From Mytilisepta virgata (Eukaryota > Mollusca > Bivalvia > Mytilida > Mytilidae), in contig JAPWFG010000015.1 of NCBI GenBank assembly GCA_028015205.1, positions 5,766,001 through 5,830,000 on the forward strand: 64,000 nucleotides of DNA. The letters are read 5' to 3'. Shown here piece after piece: positions 45,415-56,480 of this stretch. Position numbers and translations under genes: made by a program. Position 1 is the stretch's first letter, and every line of letters begins with the position of its first letter. The notes beneath the pieces were generated by a model. That model saw nothing but the letters and a program-made list of their open reading frames with translations, made no database searches and had not been told where the DNA came from.

Positions 45415-46339
45415 CATCATTTTAAAAATTTCATATACAAATAGCTACATGTACTAAAAGTTGTAGTTCTCTGCCATTTTCCATATTATTTATGTAGTTG
45501 TGTATAGATTTTAAATTCAAAATATGTGATAGATTATGACATGACATTTTCCATATAGACCCCTTGTATAATACCTCGACCAGCATCGTACCTCGAGTAG
45601 GGCCCTCAGTCGGATATTCGAGTCTCGGGATGATACCAGGGCCGATATGGAAAATTACAGGTAATAATCTATATTTATTAAGCTAAATATATGACCGATT
45701 TTAAGTAAACAATCAATCAATAAACCGGAAAAATAGATAATCTTTGAAGCTTTTAATCAATCGATTTACATGTCAAAAGACAAAAACAATGATACCAAAT
45801 ATTATTTTAAGTACATTTGCAATGTATGTAATAAAATTACCTTCACATTTATTTCATCCACCTTGATATTTATCTCCTGCAACGAACTTCCTTCTTCGAG
45901 TTCTTAAATATTTTGTCAGTTTTACAATGTGACGTCACAGTATCAACAAACAAATCCATTACATTTATCAAAGTCATACATGTAATCAAAATATTGATTT
46001 TGAACTCTACGTCCTGATATTTAATTGACAGGATGTACGCATAAAAGGTACACTGAGATATTTTGTCTGTCCGTTTAAACTTTTTTTGGATGCAGTTGTA
46101 TATTAAACATAAGTTGAAAAATTTGATAAACTATATTTTATGTTCATTCAATTGTCTACCTTTCTACTATAATTTATTATTTGTGCTGTTGAACAAATAT
46201 ACCAGGTTCCCCATTTTACAAAGAATCGTACGACTGCAATCGTAACTGTGACATCATTTCCTAACATTCTATAGCACCAAATTAGACGTACGATGTCATT
46301 GCCCTTTTTTTTTTAAATTCACCCCTCTTGGTCCAAAGT
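45415..46339. other. Intergenic, no gene seen
   Basis: AT-rich, with a short imperfect palindrome around 45565-45640 (CCTCGAG...CTCGGG). No supported gene. Confidence 0.45.
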
Positions 46340-47220
46340 TTCGGAAATTTAAATTTTAAAATGTCTCTTGCTAATCTACATATTGTGCATGACAATAACG
46401 TTTAAAAAAAAATCAAATATTGGAAAATGAAGGACAATTTAAGTCACAACTTAAATCGAAAATCTTTGAAATCCGACAGATGTGGACCCCGTTTTAGAAA
46501 ATTAAAATTCTAACACCTTATTGCACATATAAATAGTGTGCATGACACTACTGTATGGAAATACAATGCATACATTGAAACATGAAAGAGGAGTTTACGT
46601 CACAAGCTTAAATGAACAATATTCGAAATTAGACCCTTGTGGGCCCCAATTTTAGAAAATTAAAATTGTAAAGCTTATTGTACCTGTAAATATTTTGAAT
46701 TTCACTACTGTCATGACTGTATAGAAATAAAATGCATAGACTGAATAAATAAAATCTTGAATTGAATTTTTTTAAAATTCGTCCCCTGTGTGCCCAATAT
46801 TTAGAACATTTAAATTTTAAAACTTTATTTTCATCTATATATGGCTCAGGACACTACTCCATAAAAATAAAATGCATACAATGAAAAACGAAAAAGGTGC
46901 ATGACAATACTGTTTAGAAATGAAATGCATAGATTGAAAAATGATAAAAGAGTTTAGGTCACAAGCTTGAATTCAAAATTTTCGACGTTCGACTAGTGTG
47001 GGCCCCTTGTTTAGATAAACAAAATTCTAAAACCTTATTGTGCATCTACAGGTGGTATGTAACCACCCTACATCATGTACATAGAAATTAAGTTCCTTAA
47101 CCCAAAGGTGAAGGAGAAGTTGATGTCACAAGAAAGTGCGACGGAAGGACAGATGGACGGATGCAGACATTCTTCGAAAGTTTGGGGATAAAAATACCAA
47201 AATGAGTGACCGGGTGAACT
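46340..47220. repeat. Degenerate tandem repeat, ~125-150-bp unit
   Basis: Units contain TGCATAGATTGAAAAATGA, AGGAGTTTAGGTCACAAGCT (or close), a TTCGACGTT-type block, GGGCCCCAATTTTAGAAAAT and AAACCTTATTGTGCATCTAC. About six diverged units end in a (GGAC)-rich AAAGTGCGACGGAAGGACAG tract. Relatives are at 51000-51690 and 28080-28275. Confidence 0.75.
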
Positions 47221-48615
47221 CAAAAGGACAGAGCTATGCACGAGGAAGATATATACTCCTTATGATACGACAGAGATATAGCAATACAGTTTAACGTGCA
47301 CATAAATGTATGTGTAGGCAAACAAATTTGATGAAGCATAAATAGGATAAATAGGTTTATTTTAAAAACCTGTTATTATCGTGTATTTCATCTAAAATTG
47401 TTCACATTTCTAAAGGTATTTTGATTAGCCTTTTAACTGTTTAACAAAATAAATTTTAGACCGCTAAATATATCTGTTGTTGCATCTGTGAACAATATTT
47501 CCTATAAAAACTTTTGTAATATACTTATATAGATGAAAAGACAGGTTTAGTTTTATGAAATACAACAATAATCACATGCACTCTGTTTAGTTTTATGAAA
47601 TAAAACAATTATCACATGTACTCTGTAAACTCATTTCGTATTTTATACACTTTCAATTGTTTGTTAACAAAAGCAACACTAACAATTTTTAATTTAAAAT
47701 CGTAAAGTGGATTTATAAACTGGCCGAAAATTAGGAGTATCTATATTATTCTGACCAAAAAGCTCGGCACATCAAATGATTTGAAGTATTTTATAATCAT
47801 TTTGGCAATTTATTTAGCCATACAGTATTGTTTATTACTGTTTTTCCTTTCCACACAGCGAGATAAAAAAAATTGCTGAAATATGAATATGCAGTGGATA
47901 GAAAATGGACATCATATAAAATAGAACTAGTATGGGGTAAATCTCAAATAGACAAAATCTTATCAAGCCATTCGACCATAAATATACATCTATAGGTAAC
48001 CATATGATCTTCAACAAAAGGGGAAATTGTACACCATAATCGTAGACAGAAAAAATAACTAGAATTCAGCAGATGCAACATTGTATTCGATCTCAACAAC
48101 ATAAATGATATAGTTTAAAACGAAAGAACACAAAAGGAATAAAAACAAAGGATAACATATACCAGTGTCCTAAATATTTATCATTTGGGACAGGCACAAA
48201 TAATATGCGGTGTGGATCCATACTCAAATCAAATGGGTAACAAAGACACATGTAGCTTCGGCATAAGCGATGCTATTTGGCTCTTACTAATAACCGCTAC
48301 ACGTGTCCTCTTTTTTATCCATTTGGAATACAAAAAAATGCCAAAATGAATAAATTTTTCGCGAAATAATATCGTCCGTTTGTCCCCCCTAAAAACATCA
48401 TACACACATAAGGCGCTAACAAGATTATTATTGTCATTCTTTAATACTATACAATGGCTACCTTTTTTTTTTACTGCAAAATGAAAAATAACCAAATGCA
48501 AATTCAGTTCAACTGTTTTTGATTAACTTTAAATAAATATGTTTAATTATATAATTATATACTGTCAGTAGGAAAAATAGAGTACAGTATATACTTTTAT
48601 AAAACAAAAATGGTC
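47221..48615. other. 3' region of the C-type lectin-like gene, no other gene
   Basis: AT-rich sequence. Short minus-strand frames at 47835-48017 and 48229-48501 have no domain. No clear AATAAA was identified for the lectin gene. Confidence 0.4.
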
Positions 48616-51600
48616 CTAAACTTTTTCAACATGTGCATTATTGTGTCGCTGGGAAAGATTTATACAGTCTATTGATAGTGCCAAGATTATAGGTAATATG
48701 AGAAATAAAACAGAAACACAACCAATGGAAGTGGACGAGACCCTCCCATCACTAGCCGATGTTCGTCGTCGTATTGTAGATGACAATTTTTCTTTATTAA
48801 CTACAATTTTCCATTTGATGTTCATTTCGAAATCTTTCTCAACAACTTTCCTTAACTCTGGTAATGTTAGATTATTAAATGATTCCAATCCTTGAATAAC
48901 TTTCGGCCTTTGACATATGCACAGTTGTGTATACTCAACTGTATAGTTTTCATCACTGTACAATGTGGGGACCAGGGGCAAAGCAGTAGAACTAATTTTA
49001 GCAATGTTAGGGGATGATATATCTTTTATGGATTGTTCAGCAATTGATGACGAGATGTACCAATTCGGTGTCGAAGGGAAAATTGTAACTGATTGTTTAG
49101 TTATCATTGCAACCTTGTTTGTTGTAATATCAGCCATTTTTTCTTTGGAAGTTGACACCGTTGATGATGGGTGTGTAGATTTGTCCGTAGAAGGTGTCAT
49201 TTCAGACGATATTAATTTCAATAAGTGCAGCCTTTCCATAGTTGCAGTGATGTCTGAAGTTGTGGTTTCAAGTGCTGGCATATTATCCGTATTAGTCCTA
49301 ATATCCAAATTAGTTCTGTCAAAATGCTGTAGATTTGTAATATTAGGACTTGTTACCCGTGGTAAAGGTATAGACTCCTCAGTAATGACCAATGGTTTCG
49401 TTGTCATCGCATGCTCCTTTACGATTGTCGGATCCGGTTTCGTTGTATTGTCAAAATCCGTATAGTTGGCTGTAAAAGATACAAATTCAAGTGACTACTA
49501 TTAATATGGATCAAATTTATGATTTTCAAGTTTATGTACTTCTTGAATTGATGATATGAATTATTCAAATGTTTAACTTCAATAAAAGCTAATATTTCTG
49601 AAAATTCAAAGGTCCAAAAATGAGTGAAATTTGGTGTTTTTCATTGATTTCTTCAAAATTAGCTATCTTCGACAGCATATTGCCCCTATTAAAAATAATT
49701 CTCCTTAAAATGCAACGTTAGCAGTACGTAATGATAGCTGGGATTAAGTTTCTCATTACTTTTTGATTTCGGAATTCATGGGGCAAAATATCAGGCCCAA
49801 TCATGCCTTGTCCTTTATATGGATGAACAGTTATTCCTTTATAAAATTATTATTATTTTTTTTAGAATATGTCTTTGCAAATTAAAAATTTAAATGAAAC
49901 CAAACACTCTGTTGTGTTTATGTCATTATCTTGTTTATTCACAAATTGAAGGCATGTAATTTAAAACCAAAAACGTGTATAATGTTAATACTTATTACAT
50001 TGAGTGTGGTGAAATACCTCGATTTCGGAGTGAAATTAAATCCGATAATTCACCCAGTGAAATCTCAAGTCATACTTCACTCTAGGAAGTGACATAACAA
50101 TAGCCATCGCCAAGAATGTTGCTACAAAGATCGACGCATAGTCCCATAGAAACATAATTCCTTGTGTTTTCTCGTTAAATCTTTTGAATACATGGAATAT
50201 GTCAATTTCATAAACATAATAACTAATCTCGAAATTCGAATACGGAAAAAAAGTCGTGACCAAAAAACACTATTAATTCACTCATGGGCTACGTGCATTC
50301 GTAGACTAATTTGTGTTCGGTTACTCGTTGTAGATTTGTAGGTTTTGGAATTTCCAGATTAGTTATACTATAAATATATCATAATTTACTCATTTTAATC
50401 CGATTTGTTATTTTGTCATTACTCGATAATCAAAGCAGAGTCGATCTCATTAAGGAGTCTCGGGTAACCTAATTTTCATATGTCATGTTAACACTGGTTA
50501 AGATGAATGGCCCGTGCAAATGTAGCATTTATTACGTCCCACTGTGAAATTGTTTCCTCGGGAAAATAGTGGCTATTAAATTTGTTTTTCAACAAAAGAC
50601 TTTAATAGTAAAATCCTTTCCATAGCGACATTTTTCTTTCCACTGTGTAAGTTTGCTAAAAAATTGTCTGAAAAGGGTTACCTTTGGGGAACCATTAAAC
50701 AAATTGGGCTCGGGGTATTTTTGTGGGGATAAAAGAAAGAAAATAAGTGCAAGCGGAAATTCATATGAAATATTTTCAAAGATACATACTTGAAAATTAT
50801 CTAATTTAAATCTTTCATTTGTTGACTGCTCTGATTTTTAACTACGGCTATGTTAATATACAGCGGTTAATGTATAACTAGAAAACTGTAGTGTCGGATC
50901 GACAGTGATCCCCGTATCTCATGGAAGTAGTTGGGCCACTTACCTATATTCAAAAATATAAAACCTAATTCCCATCCAAAAATAGTATGCAATCATTCTA
51001 TAAAGAAATTAAATCAATAAACCTAATGAAAAATGAAAAACAACAACCTTAGCTTACAAGCTTAAACTTACAATTTTTGCAATTTGACCTGAGTGGGACC
51101 TAGATTAAAAATCGATCTTCTAAATCCTTGCTGTACACCTACATATAGTGTAGGACAATACTATATATAAACAAAATGCATAAATTGCAAAATGAAAGAG
51201 ATAGAAAATCAAAATTCTAAAACCTTATTGTGCATCTTTATATGATGTATGAAATAAAATGCATAAATTGAAAAATGAAAGAGGAGTTTAGGTCACCAGC
51301 TTAAATTGACAGTTTTTCGAAATTCGACGTGGGTGTGCCCCAATTTCAGAAAATCAAAATTCTCAAACATTATTGCGCATCTACATATGGTGCATGACAT
51401 AAAATGCATAAAGTATACAATGAAAGACGAGTTTAGGTCACAAGCTTGAATTCAAAATTTTCGAAGTTAGAACCCTGTGGGACCTTTGTTTAGAAAATCA
51501 AAATTCTAAAATCTTATTGCACATCTACAGGTAGTGATATTCAAATTCATGCAACCATTCTATATATGAATTAAATTCCTAAACGCAAAAGCGAAGGAGG

Positions 51601-52600
51601 AGTTGAGGTCGCAAGAAAGTGCGACGGACGGACGGACGGAGACAATCGCTATATCCCGGAATTTTCTTCGAAAGATCGGGGATAATAAAGCAGAATTTTA
51701 CCGATTTGATTTTATAAAACATATCACGAAGTCATATGATATGTAAACATCCCTAGGCAATAAACCTCAGGCAGGTGGGACAATTGCCTTATCAACTATA
51801 AAACAAGCAGACTGTAATAGTAGCATGTCTGCAAAGCGGATAGAACTTCTTCTTTCAGTTAACGGTTTGGAAGAAATAAATTTTACCATGTTTACCTCAT
51901 TTTCTTACATTCCCCGTCAGTTGCAGAGTTTCAGGGGGACGTCCGGGTGGACCGTTTGATTCATCTGTTCGCCAGTTTGCCCATATGATTATTTAATTGT
52001 TTAACAAGCAATGGTTAAAAGATATAGGCCTTTTGCAGTATTTGGGCTACTACCCAAATGGTAATTTTTCCGACATTTTTGCTATGAAGCATTTTTAAAA
52101 TTAAAAAACAAATGTTCCGGGAATCTTTATAAAACAAAACATCTGAACTGAATTCAAATACATGTATAATTTTGGGTAAAAAAAACTCTTCATTGCAGTG
52201 ATTCGTTCACTCTGAAAATTAGTTAAATATTTGCTACATCATCAACGGTATCTTAAGTGGGGAATTTATCTGAGCACTTACTGATAGAAAACATTTGAAC
52301 TGAGTACACGAATATTAAATATTACAAGTCGCTAACCTATCACAAAAAGCGCTGTAAATACCTTGTCCACAAAGCGGATAAAGTTTCTTTGTACAGCTAA
52401 CAGTCCTGAATAAGTAGTCAGGCTGCATTCTTGTGCAGTCCTCATCCGATGAACTACAAACGCTTTCAGATGGGAGTCCTGATACACAATTTGGCTCGCC
52501 TTCGCCCCATTTGGACCAAGAGAGTATTTCATCGTCCAACCAATAATGCTTAAGTGTTGTATTGTCCCAGACCAGTCCAATGTACATATCACCAGGAGAG
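48616..52600 (-). CDS. C-type lectin-like membrane protein, last two exons (gene runs off its 5' side)
   Basis: Exon n-1 (52600-52362, acceptor TTTTCTTTAG) encodes the C-terminal half of a C-type lectin domain: MYIGLVWDNTTLKHYWLDD, WSKWGEGEPN, EDCTRM and SCTKKLYPLCG, with the EPN motif and paired Cys. The canonical WND is absent. A GTATTT donor in phase 1 joins exon n (49469-48616, acceptor TTTTACAG), which continues NYTDFDNTTKPDPTIVKEH, a ~170-residue Thr/Ser-rich stalk, a Cys-containing juxtamembrane region, one transmembrane helix (CVSVLFLILPIILALSIDCI) and a ~15-residue tail. The product would be a type I cell-surface lectin-like receptor. Upstream lectin exons are not found to 64 kb. The upstream intron would have to contain the acagac array, a Penelope-like copy, a palindrome and two LINEs; otherwise the gene is truncated. 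Confidence 0.7.
49470..52361. other. Intron of the C-type lectin-like gene
   Basis: AT-rich, with the tandem repeat at 51000-51690. The minus-strand frame 50036-50263 has no domain. No other gene is supported. Confidence 0.5.
51000..51690. repeat. Degenerate tandem repeat, same family as 46340-47220
   Basis: Four to five units with AAATTGAAAAATGAAAGAGG, AGTTTAGGTCA-CAAGCTTGAA, GTGGGACC/CCCC and AAACCTTATTG-GCATCTACA. It ends in AGAAAGTGCGACGGACGGACGG, then a GATCGGGGATAATA tract as at 47195. Confidence 0.75.
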
Positions 52601-52810
52601 CTAAAGAAAAAAAAACATAAATGAATTCTCCCATGATCTATGCCGAATATGAAATTCTACGATGGCTTAATATTTACTTATATCTTGTCATGTTATATCA
52701 AAGTTAGCTAATTGCCATGCTACGAGGTGTGTAACAACAAAACGTAGCATATCTTTGAATTTACAATTAGAATGGAATAGTCCATATGGCAACATCTATG
52801 GGCAGCCATT

Positions 52811-53045
52811 CGGGCAAAAATTAACAAAAAATTAAAAACAGACGATAAACTAAAAACAGACGCAAAATCACAAAAAACAGACACAAATTTGAAAAAGAGA
52901 CAAAAAATACAAAAACAGACATAAATTTTACTAACAGACAGACGATCGGGCAAAAATTAACAAAAAATTAAAAACAGACGATAAACTAAAAAGAGACGCA
53001 AAATTACAAAAAACAGACACAAATTTGAAAAACAGACAAAAAATA
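52811..53045. repeat. 'acagac' array, two ~136-bp units
   Basis: CGGGCAAAAATTAAC recurs at 52811 and 52947. Within each unit AAACAGAC recurs every 15-25 bases. The second unit is cut at ~53046 by the Penelope-like insertion, and the next expected bases (CAGACATAAATTTTACTAAC) resume at 55053. Confidence 0.8.
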
Positions 53046-55052
53046 CGAAATAAGGTACATAACAGTATTAACAAAACTCGCAAGTCCATAAGACGTGTGA
53101 CAAAACTGGTATCACACCACTGGAAAATTGCAACCGTAATGGTCCTGACTTGGTACAGGCATTTCAAAAGAAATGGTGGGTTGAATCTAGGTTTTACAGC
53201 GCGCCAAACCTCCCGCTTCCATTACGGCATAAAAGTACCAGTGGTGGTAATCAACATAGATATGCTGATGTCAAAGTTGGTAAAGTAGAAACAAAACACC
53301 AAGATAAGTTATAAAAAACAATCTTCAATGATAGTAGTAGAAGATACTGAATATTTTTCAACCAAATCTTGGTATTTGAAAAAGAATTTCGTAAGAGACC
53401 TTTTTAGACGCATTTCCTCGTATTCCTGGCTAAGAAGTCTGTCACGCAGATGTTTATGGCGTTCAAGGAAATCAGAGTAGTTGGAACATGCTCTAGCGTA
53501 ACGAATCAATTGAGAAATATAAACACCATATGCAGGAGATGTTGGGATATTGCTGCATAGGTAAGGAAAATTTATAATTTTAAAATCAAAATCGTCTCTT
53601 TTATCGTATATCTTGGTGCTTAGTTTACCACTGCTGTCAAATTCGAGATGAAGGTCTAGAAAGGATGCTGTACAAGTTGTTTCTGTAGTTTCTTTAATTT
53701 CGAGTTCTGGTGGATATATCAATGGAAGCCATTGAGCAAAAGAAGGATTGTTCATGGACAAAACATCATCAATATATCTATATGTGAAATTAAAAGATTT
53801 AGCATCTTTCATACGTTTATTCCTCACGAGGTTCTGCAGAAACTCTGTCTCATAGGAATATAAGAACAAATCGGCGAGGAGAGGGGCACAATTAGTACCC
53901 ATTGGAATGCCGATTTGTTGTTGAAAAATCGCTCCTCCAAACGTGACAAATATGTTATCAATGAGGAAATCAAGCATGTCGCAAACCTGTTTTTCAATGT
54001 AGCATGTTTTGTTTTTTGGAGATGTTTTAGAAAAATATGTGGAATTGTAGCCTAATACAACAAAGTTGCGTGAATCATTAAAAGCTTTATGAATCAGTCC
54101 CTTTAAACGAGATTTGAGTTTATCATGGGGTAAAGTAGTGTAAAGGGTTGAAAAGTCAAAAGTTTTAATAGAACTGATTTCTGAAAAACTGCGCGATTTA
54201 AAGTTGTCAAGTAAATCTTTAGAATTTTTAAGTATCCACATATGATTGATACCACTACGGGAATAGATGGTATCACAACATGCCTGTTGTCCCTCTTTCA
54301 CTGCAGACAATATCTTTGTGAGGTGAACTGACAGCTCCTTGGTGGAACATGATGATGATCCAGCTATGTACCTTTCCTTGTATGGATTTTTATGGAGTTT
54401 AGGAATCCAATACAAGTAAGGCAAGTCCTCACATGTAGTGCTGATATTGAGAGAAGACATGAAAGACTTGTGGTTATTGAGGATATCATCTTTGTCAAAA
54501 GTAGTACGTTTATATGTGTTATTACCTGGTGTATCCCTATCAATACCTAATTCATTTATTAGGCAGTTGAGGTAATGAGCTTTACATACAAATACTATGT
54601 TGTTGGAAGCTTTGTCTGCAGGGACGATAACATACTTGTCCTGGAGAGAAGTAAGGCAGTCAAGTGCCTCACGATCTTTAAAAACAGATTTGGGTCGTTT
54701 ATGGGAATGTTTTCTGAGGTTAGCAATACGACCCTGTACCAGTGATCGAATGGTACGTACCCAGTCTGACAAGGACTCAACTTCAGGCTCTTGGTCTTTT
54801 TCTCTCTTTATCCATGATCTGGCATAATCTTCAACAGCATCCATAATGGTTTTGAAATTAAGATTCCAATTGAGGCGCTGTGGTTCTCTGAATTTAGGAC
54901 CATGAGAAATGAGATTACGTAAGAGTTCATTCTCAATGATATTCAGATCACCAGTGATGACATGACCAGAAGGAGTGTAGTTAAAGGGAGAAGAAGAGCA
55001 ATCACAAGTCAGAGGGCATTTGAGGTATTCCTCAATGTTTAGGCTCTGCAAT
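53046..55052 (-). mobile_element. Penelope-like retroelement, 5'-truncated, inserted in the acagac array
   Basis: The interrupted array shows both edges: AGACAAAAAATAC before 53046 and CAGACATAAATTTTAC from 55053. On the minus strand the element starts directly with open coding sequence at 55051 and ends with a ~260-bp 3' UTR (53308-53046). The 5' truncation is deduced because the RT frame has no start codon at its edge. There is no long terminal repeat or GIY-YIG domain. Confidence 0.8.
53309..55051 (-). CDS. Penelope-like reverse transcriptase, uninterrupted but 5'-partial
   Basis: 580 codons without a stop or frameshift. The first in-frame codon is TTG at the insertion edge, so the true N-terminus is missing. 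Landmarks: SLNIEEYLKCPLTCDCSSSPF (Cys-rich, 3-23), a conserved VIVPADKASNN (141-151), LYWIPKLHKNPYKERYIA, FDFSTLYTTLPHDKL (298-312), QQIGIPMGTNCAPLLADLFL (379-396), YRYIDDVLSMNN (424-435), FLDLHLEF and AYGVYISQLIRYARACSNYSD. The catalytic Asp residues FDFS and YIDD are all present. The protein ends ~70 residues after LIRYARAC, with no C-terminal GIY-YIG nuclease as in classic Penelope. Any endonuclease must be N-terminal (as in Chlamys/Naiad types) and lost, or absent (as in Athena types). It is a different, younger-looking subfamily from the 30-36-kb copies. Confidence 0.85.
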   Translation of the reverse strand: MQSLNIEEYLKCPLTCDCSSSPFNYTPSGHVITGDLNIIENELLRNLISHGPKFREPQRLNWNLNFKTIMDAVEDYARSWIKREKDQEPEVESLSDWVRTIRSLVQGRIANLRKHSHKRPKSVFKDREALDCLTSLQDKYVIVPADKASNNIVFVCKAHYLNCLINELGIDRDTPGNNTYKRTTFDKDDILNNHKSFMSSLNISTTCEDLPYLYWIPKLHKNPYKERYIAGSSSCSTKELSVHLTKILSAVKEGQQACCDTIYSRSGINHMWILKNSKDLLDNFKSRSFSEISSIKTFDFSTLYTTLPHDKLKSRLKGLIHKAFNDSRNFVVLGYNSTYFSKTSPKNKTCYIEKQVCDMLDFLIDNIFVTFGGAIFQQQIGIPMGTNCAPLLADLFLYSYETEFLQNLVRNKRMKDAKSFNFTYRYIDDVLSMNNPSFAQWLPLIYPPELEIKETTETTCTASFLDLHLEFDSSGKLSTKIYDKRDDFDFKIINFPYLCSNIPTSPAYGVYISQLIRYARACSNYSDFLERHKHLRDRLLSQEYEEMRLKRSLTKFFFKYQDLVEKYSVSSTTIIEDCFL

Positions 55053-55109
55053 GTCAGACATAAATTTTACTAACAGACAGACGATTCAGTAAAACAGACA
55101 AAATATGAA
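55053..55109. repeat. Continuation of the acagac array
   Basis: CAGACATAAATTTTACTAAC, then GACAGACGATTCAGTAAAAC, resumes the array interrupted at 53046 and leads into the left palindrome arm. Confidence 0.7.
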
Positions 55110-56432
55110 AACAGACACAAATTTTACAAACAGACGTAAACTTAAAAAACAGACACCAAATTCAAAAACAGACGTTTTTAAGTGTTATATATATTTAATA
55201 CTTCTATATATAAAAGTTAATTATTAAATATTTTTTTTCACCTTTTTGCTAATATAATATGAACCAATTAAGCTGTTAGAATTTTAACAAACATCTATAC
55301 AAATAAATACAATCTGGTTTAATAAATCAAACATTTTCATAGTAATTAACTTGGACACACAATAATTTTCATTCTGGTTCATTTGACAGGGGAGATAATA
55401 AAAAAAAACTTTTTAATTTAATACTCAAGACAGGTTTTTATCCTAAAACTTGGAACACAACAAGTCCTTGTGAACAAACGACCATTGTTTATTTAGAGGA
55501 GGGGAGAAGGTCCCTGTGATCAAACTTCGTAATCAATTTCTTATTTCTTTGTTTGACCGTGTTAGATAATTACTTTTGTATTTTTATAAAAGAAAGGCGA
55601 GATTGCTCAATGCTCTACTATTTATATTATCATATTTATTTTTAAAAAGATTCTTAATCTCTAGTTTCAGGGATTTGACATTATTTCATAGTTTTACAGG
55701 GGGAAATGTTTTCCTCTGGGACATGATCGTATGATGAAACATCCTTTATAAATGCATGTTGAAACATGCTCTTAATATCGGTATGCAGTCTATAAAGGAT
55801 GTTTCATCACACGATCATGTCCCAGAGGAAAACATTTCCCCCTGTAAAACTATGAAATAATGTCAAATCCCTGAAACTAGAGATTAAGAATCTTTTTAAA
55901 AATAAATATGATAATACAAATAGTAGAGCATATTGAGCAATCTCACCTTTCTTTTATAAAAATACAAAAGTAATTATCTAACACGGTCAAACAAAGAAAT
56001 AAGAAATTGATTACGAAGTTTGATCACAGGGACCTTCTCCCCTCCTCTAAATAAACAATGGTCGTTTGTTCACAAGGACTTGTTGTGTTCCAAGTTTTAG
56101 GATAAAAACCTGTCTTGAGTATTAAATTAAAAAGTTTTTTTTATTATCTCCCCTGTCAAATGAACCAGAATGAAAATTATTGTGTGTCCAAGTTAATTAC
56201 TATGAAAATGTTTGATTTATTAAACCAGATTGTATTTATTTGTATAGATGTTTGTTAAAATTCTAACAGCTTAATTGGTTCATATTATATTAGCAAAAAG
56301 GTGAAAAAAAAAATTTAATAATTAACTTTTATATATAGAAGTATTAAATATATATAACACTTAAAAACGTCTGTCTTTGAATTTGGTGTCTGTTTTTTAA
56401 GTTTACGTCTGTTTGTAAAATTTGTGTCTGTT
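55110..56432. repeat. ~1.3-kb near-perfect palindrome, ~641-bp arms
   Basis: Left arm 55110-55750 and right arm 55791-56432 are reverse complements, about 98-99% identical by eye. The 40-bp spacer itself contains GCATGTTGAAACATGC. The outermost ~60 bp of each arm is acagac-array sequence. Differences are a few substitutions and small indels (for example CAATGCTC against CAATATGCTC). No open frame of note. The right arm ends exactly where the LINE begins. Confidence 0.9.
56417..56432 (+). repeat. Left target-site duplication of LINE copy 1
   Basis: AAAATTTGTGTCTGTT occurs here as part of the palindrome's right arm and again at 61799-61814, directly after the poly(A) end of the LINE. Because the left palindrome arm contains its complement, the sequence belongs to the target, not to the LINE. 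Confidence 0.75.
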
Positions 56433-56480
56433 GATATCTTGAAGTTATTGACAGCGAACCTTTTCAACTAGAGGCCCACC

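Noticed and set aside
48965..49465. Plus-strand frame of 166 codons opposite the lectin-like exon
   Set aside because: It is antisense to a Thr/Ser-rich stalk with a matching acceptor, transmembrane segment and tail. The sense frame is better supported.
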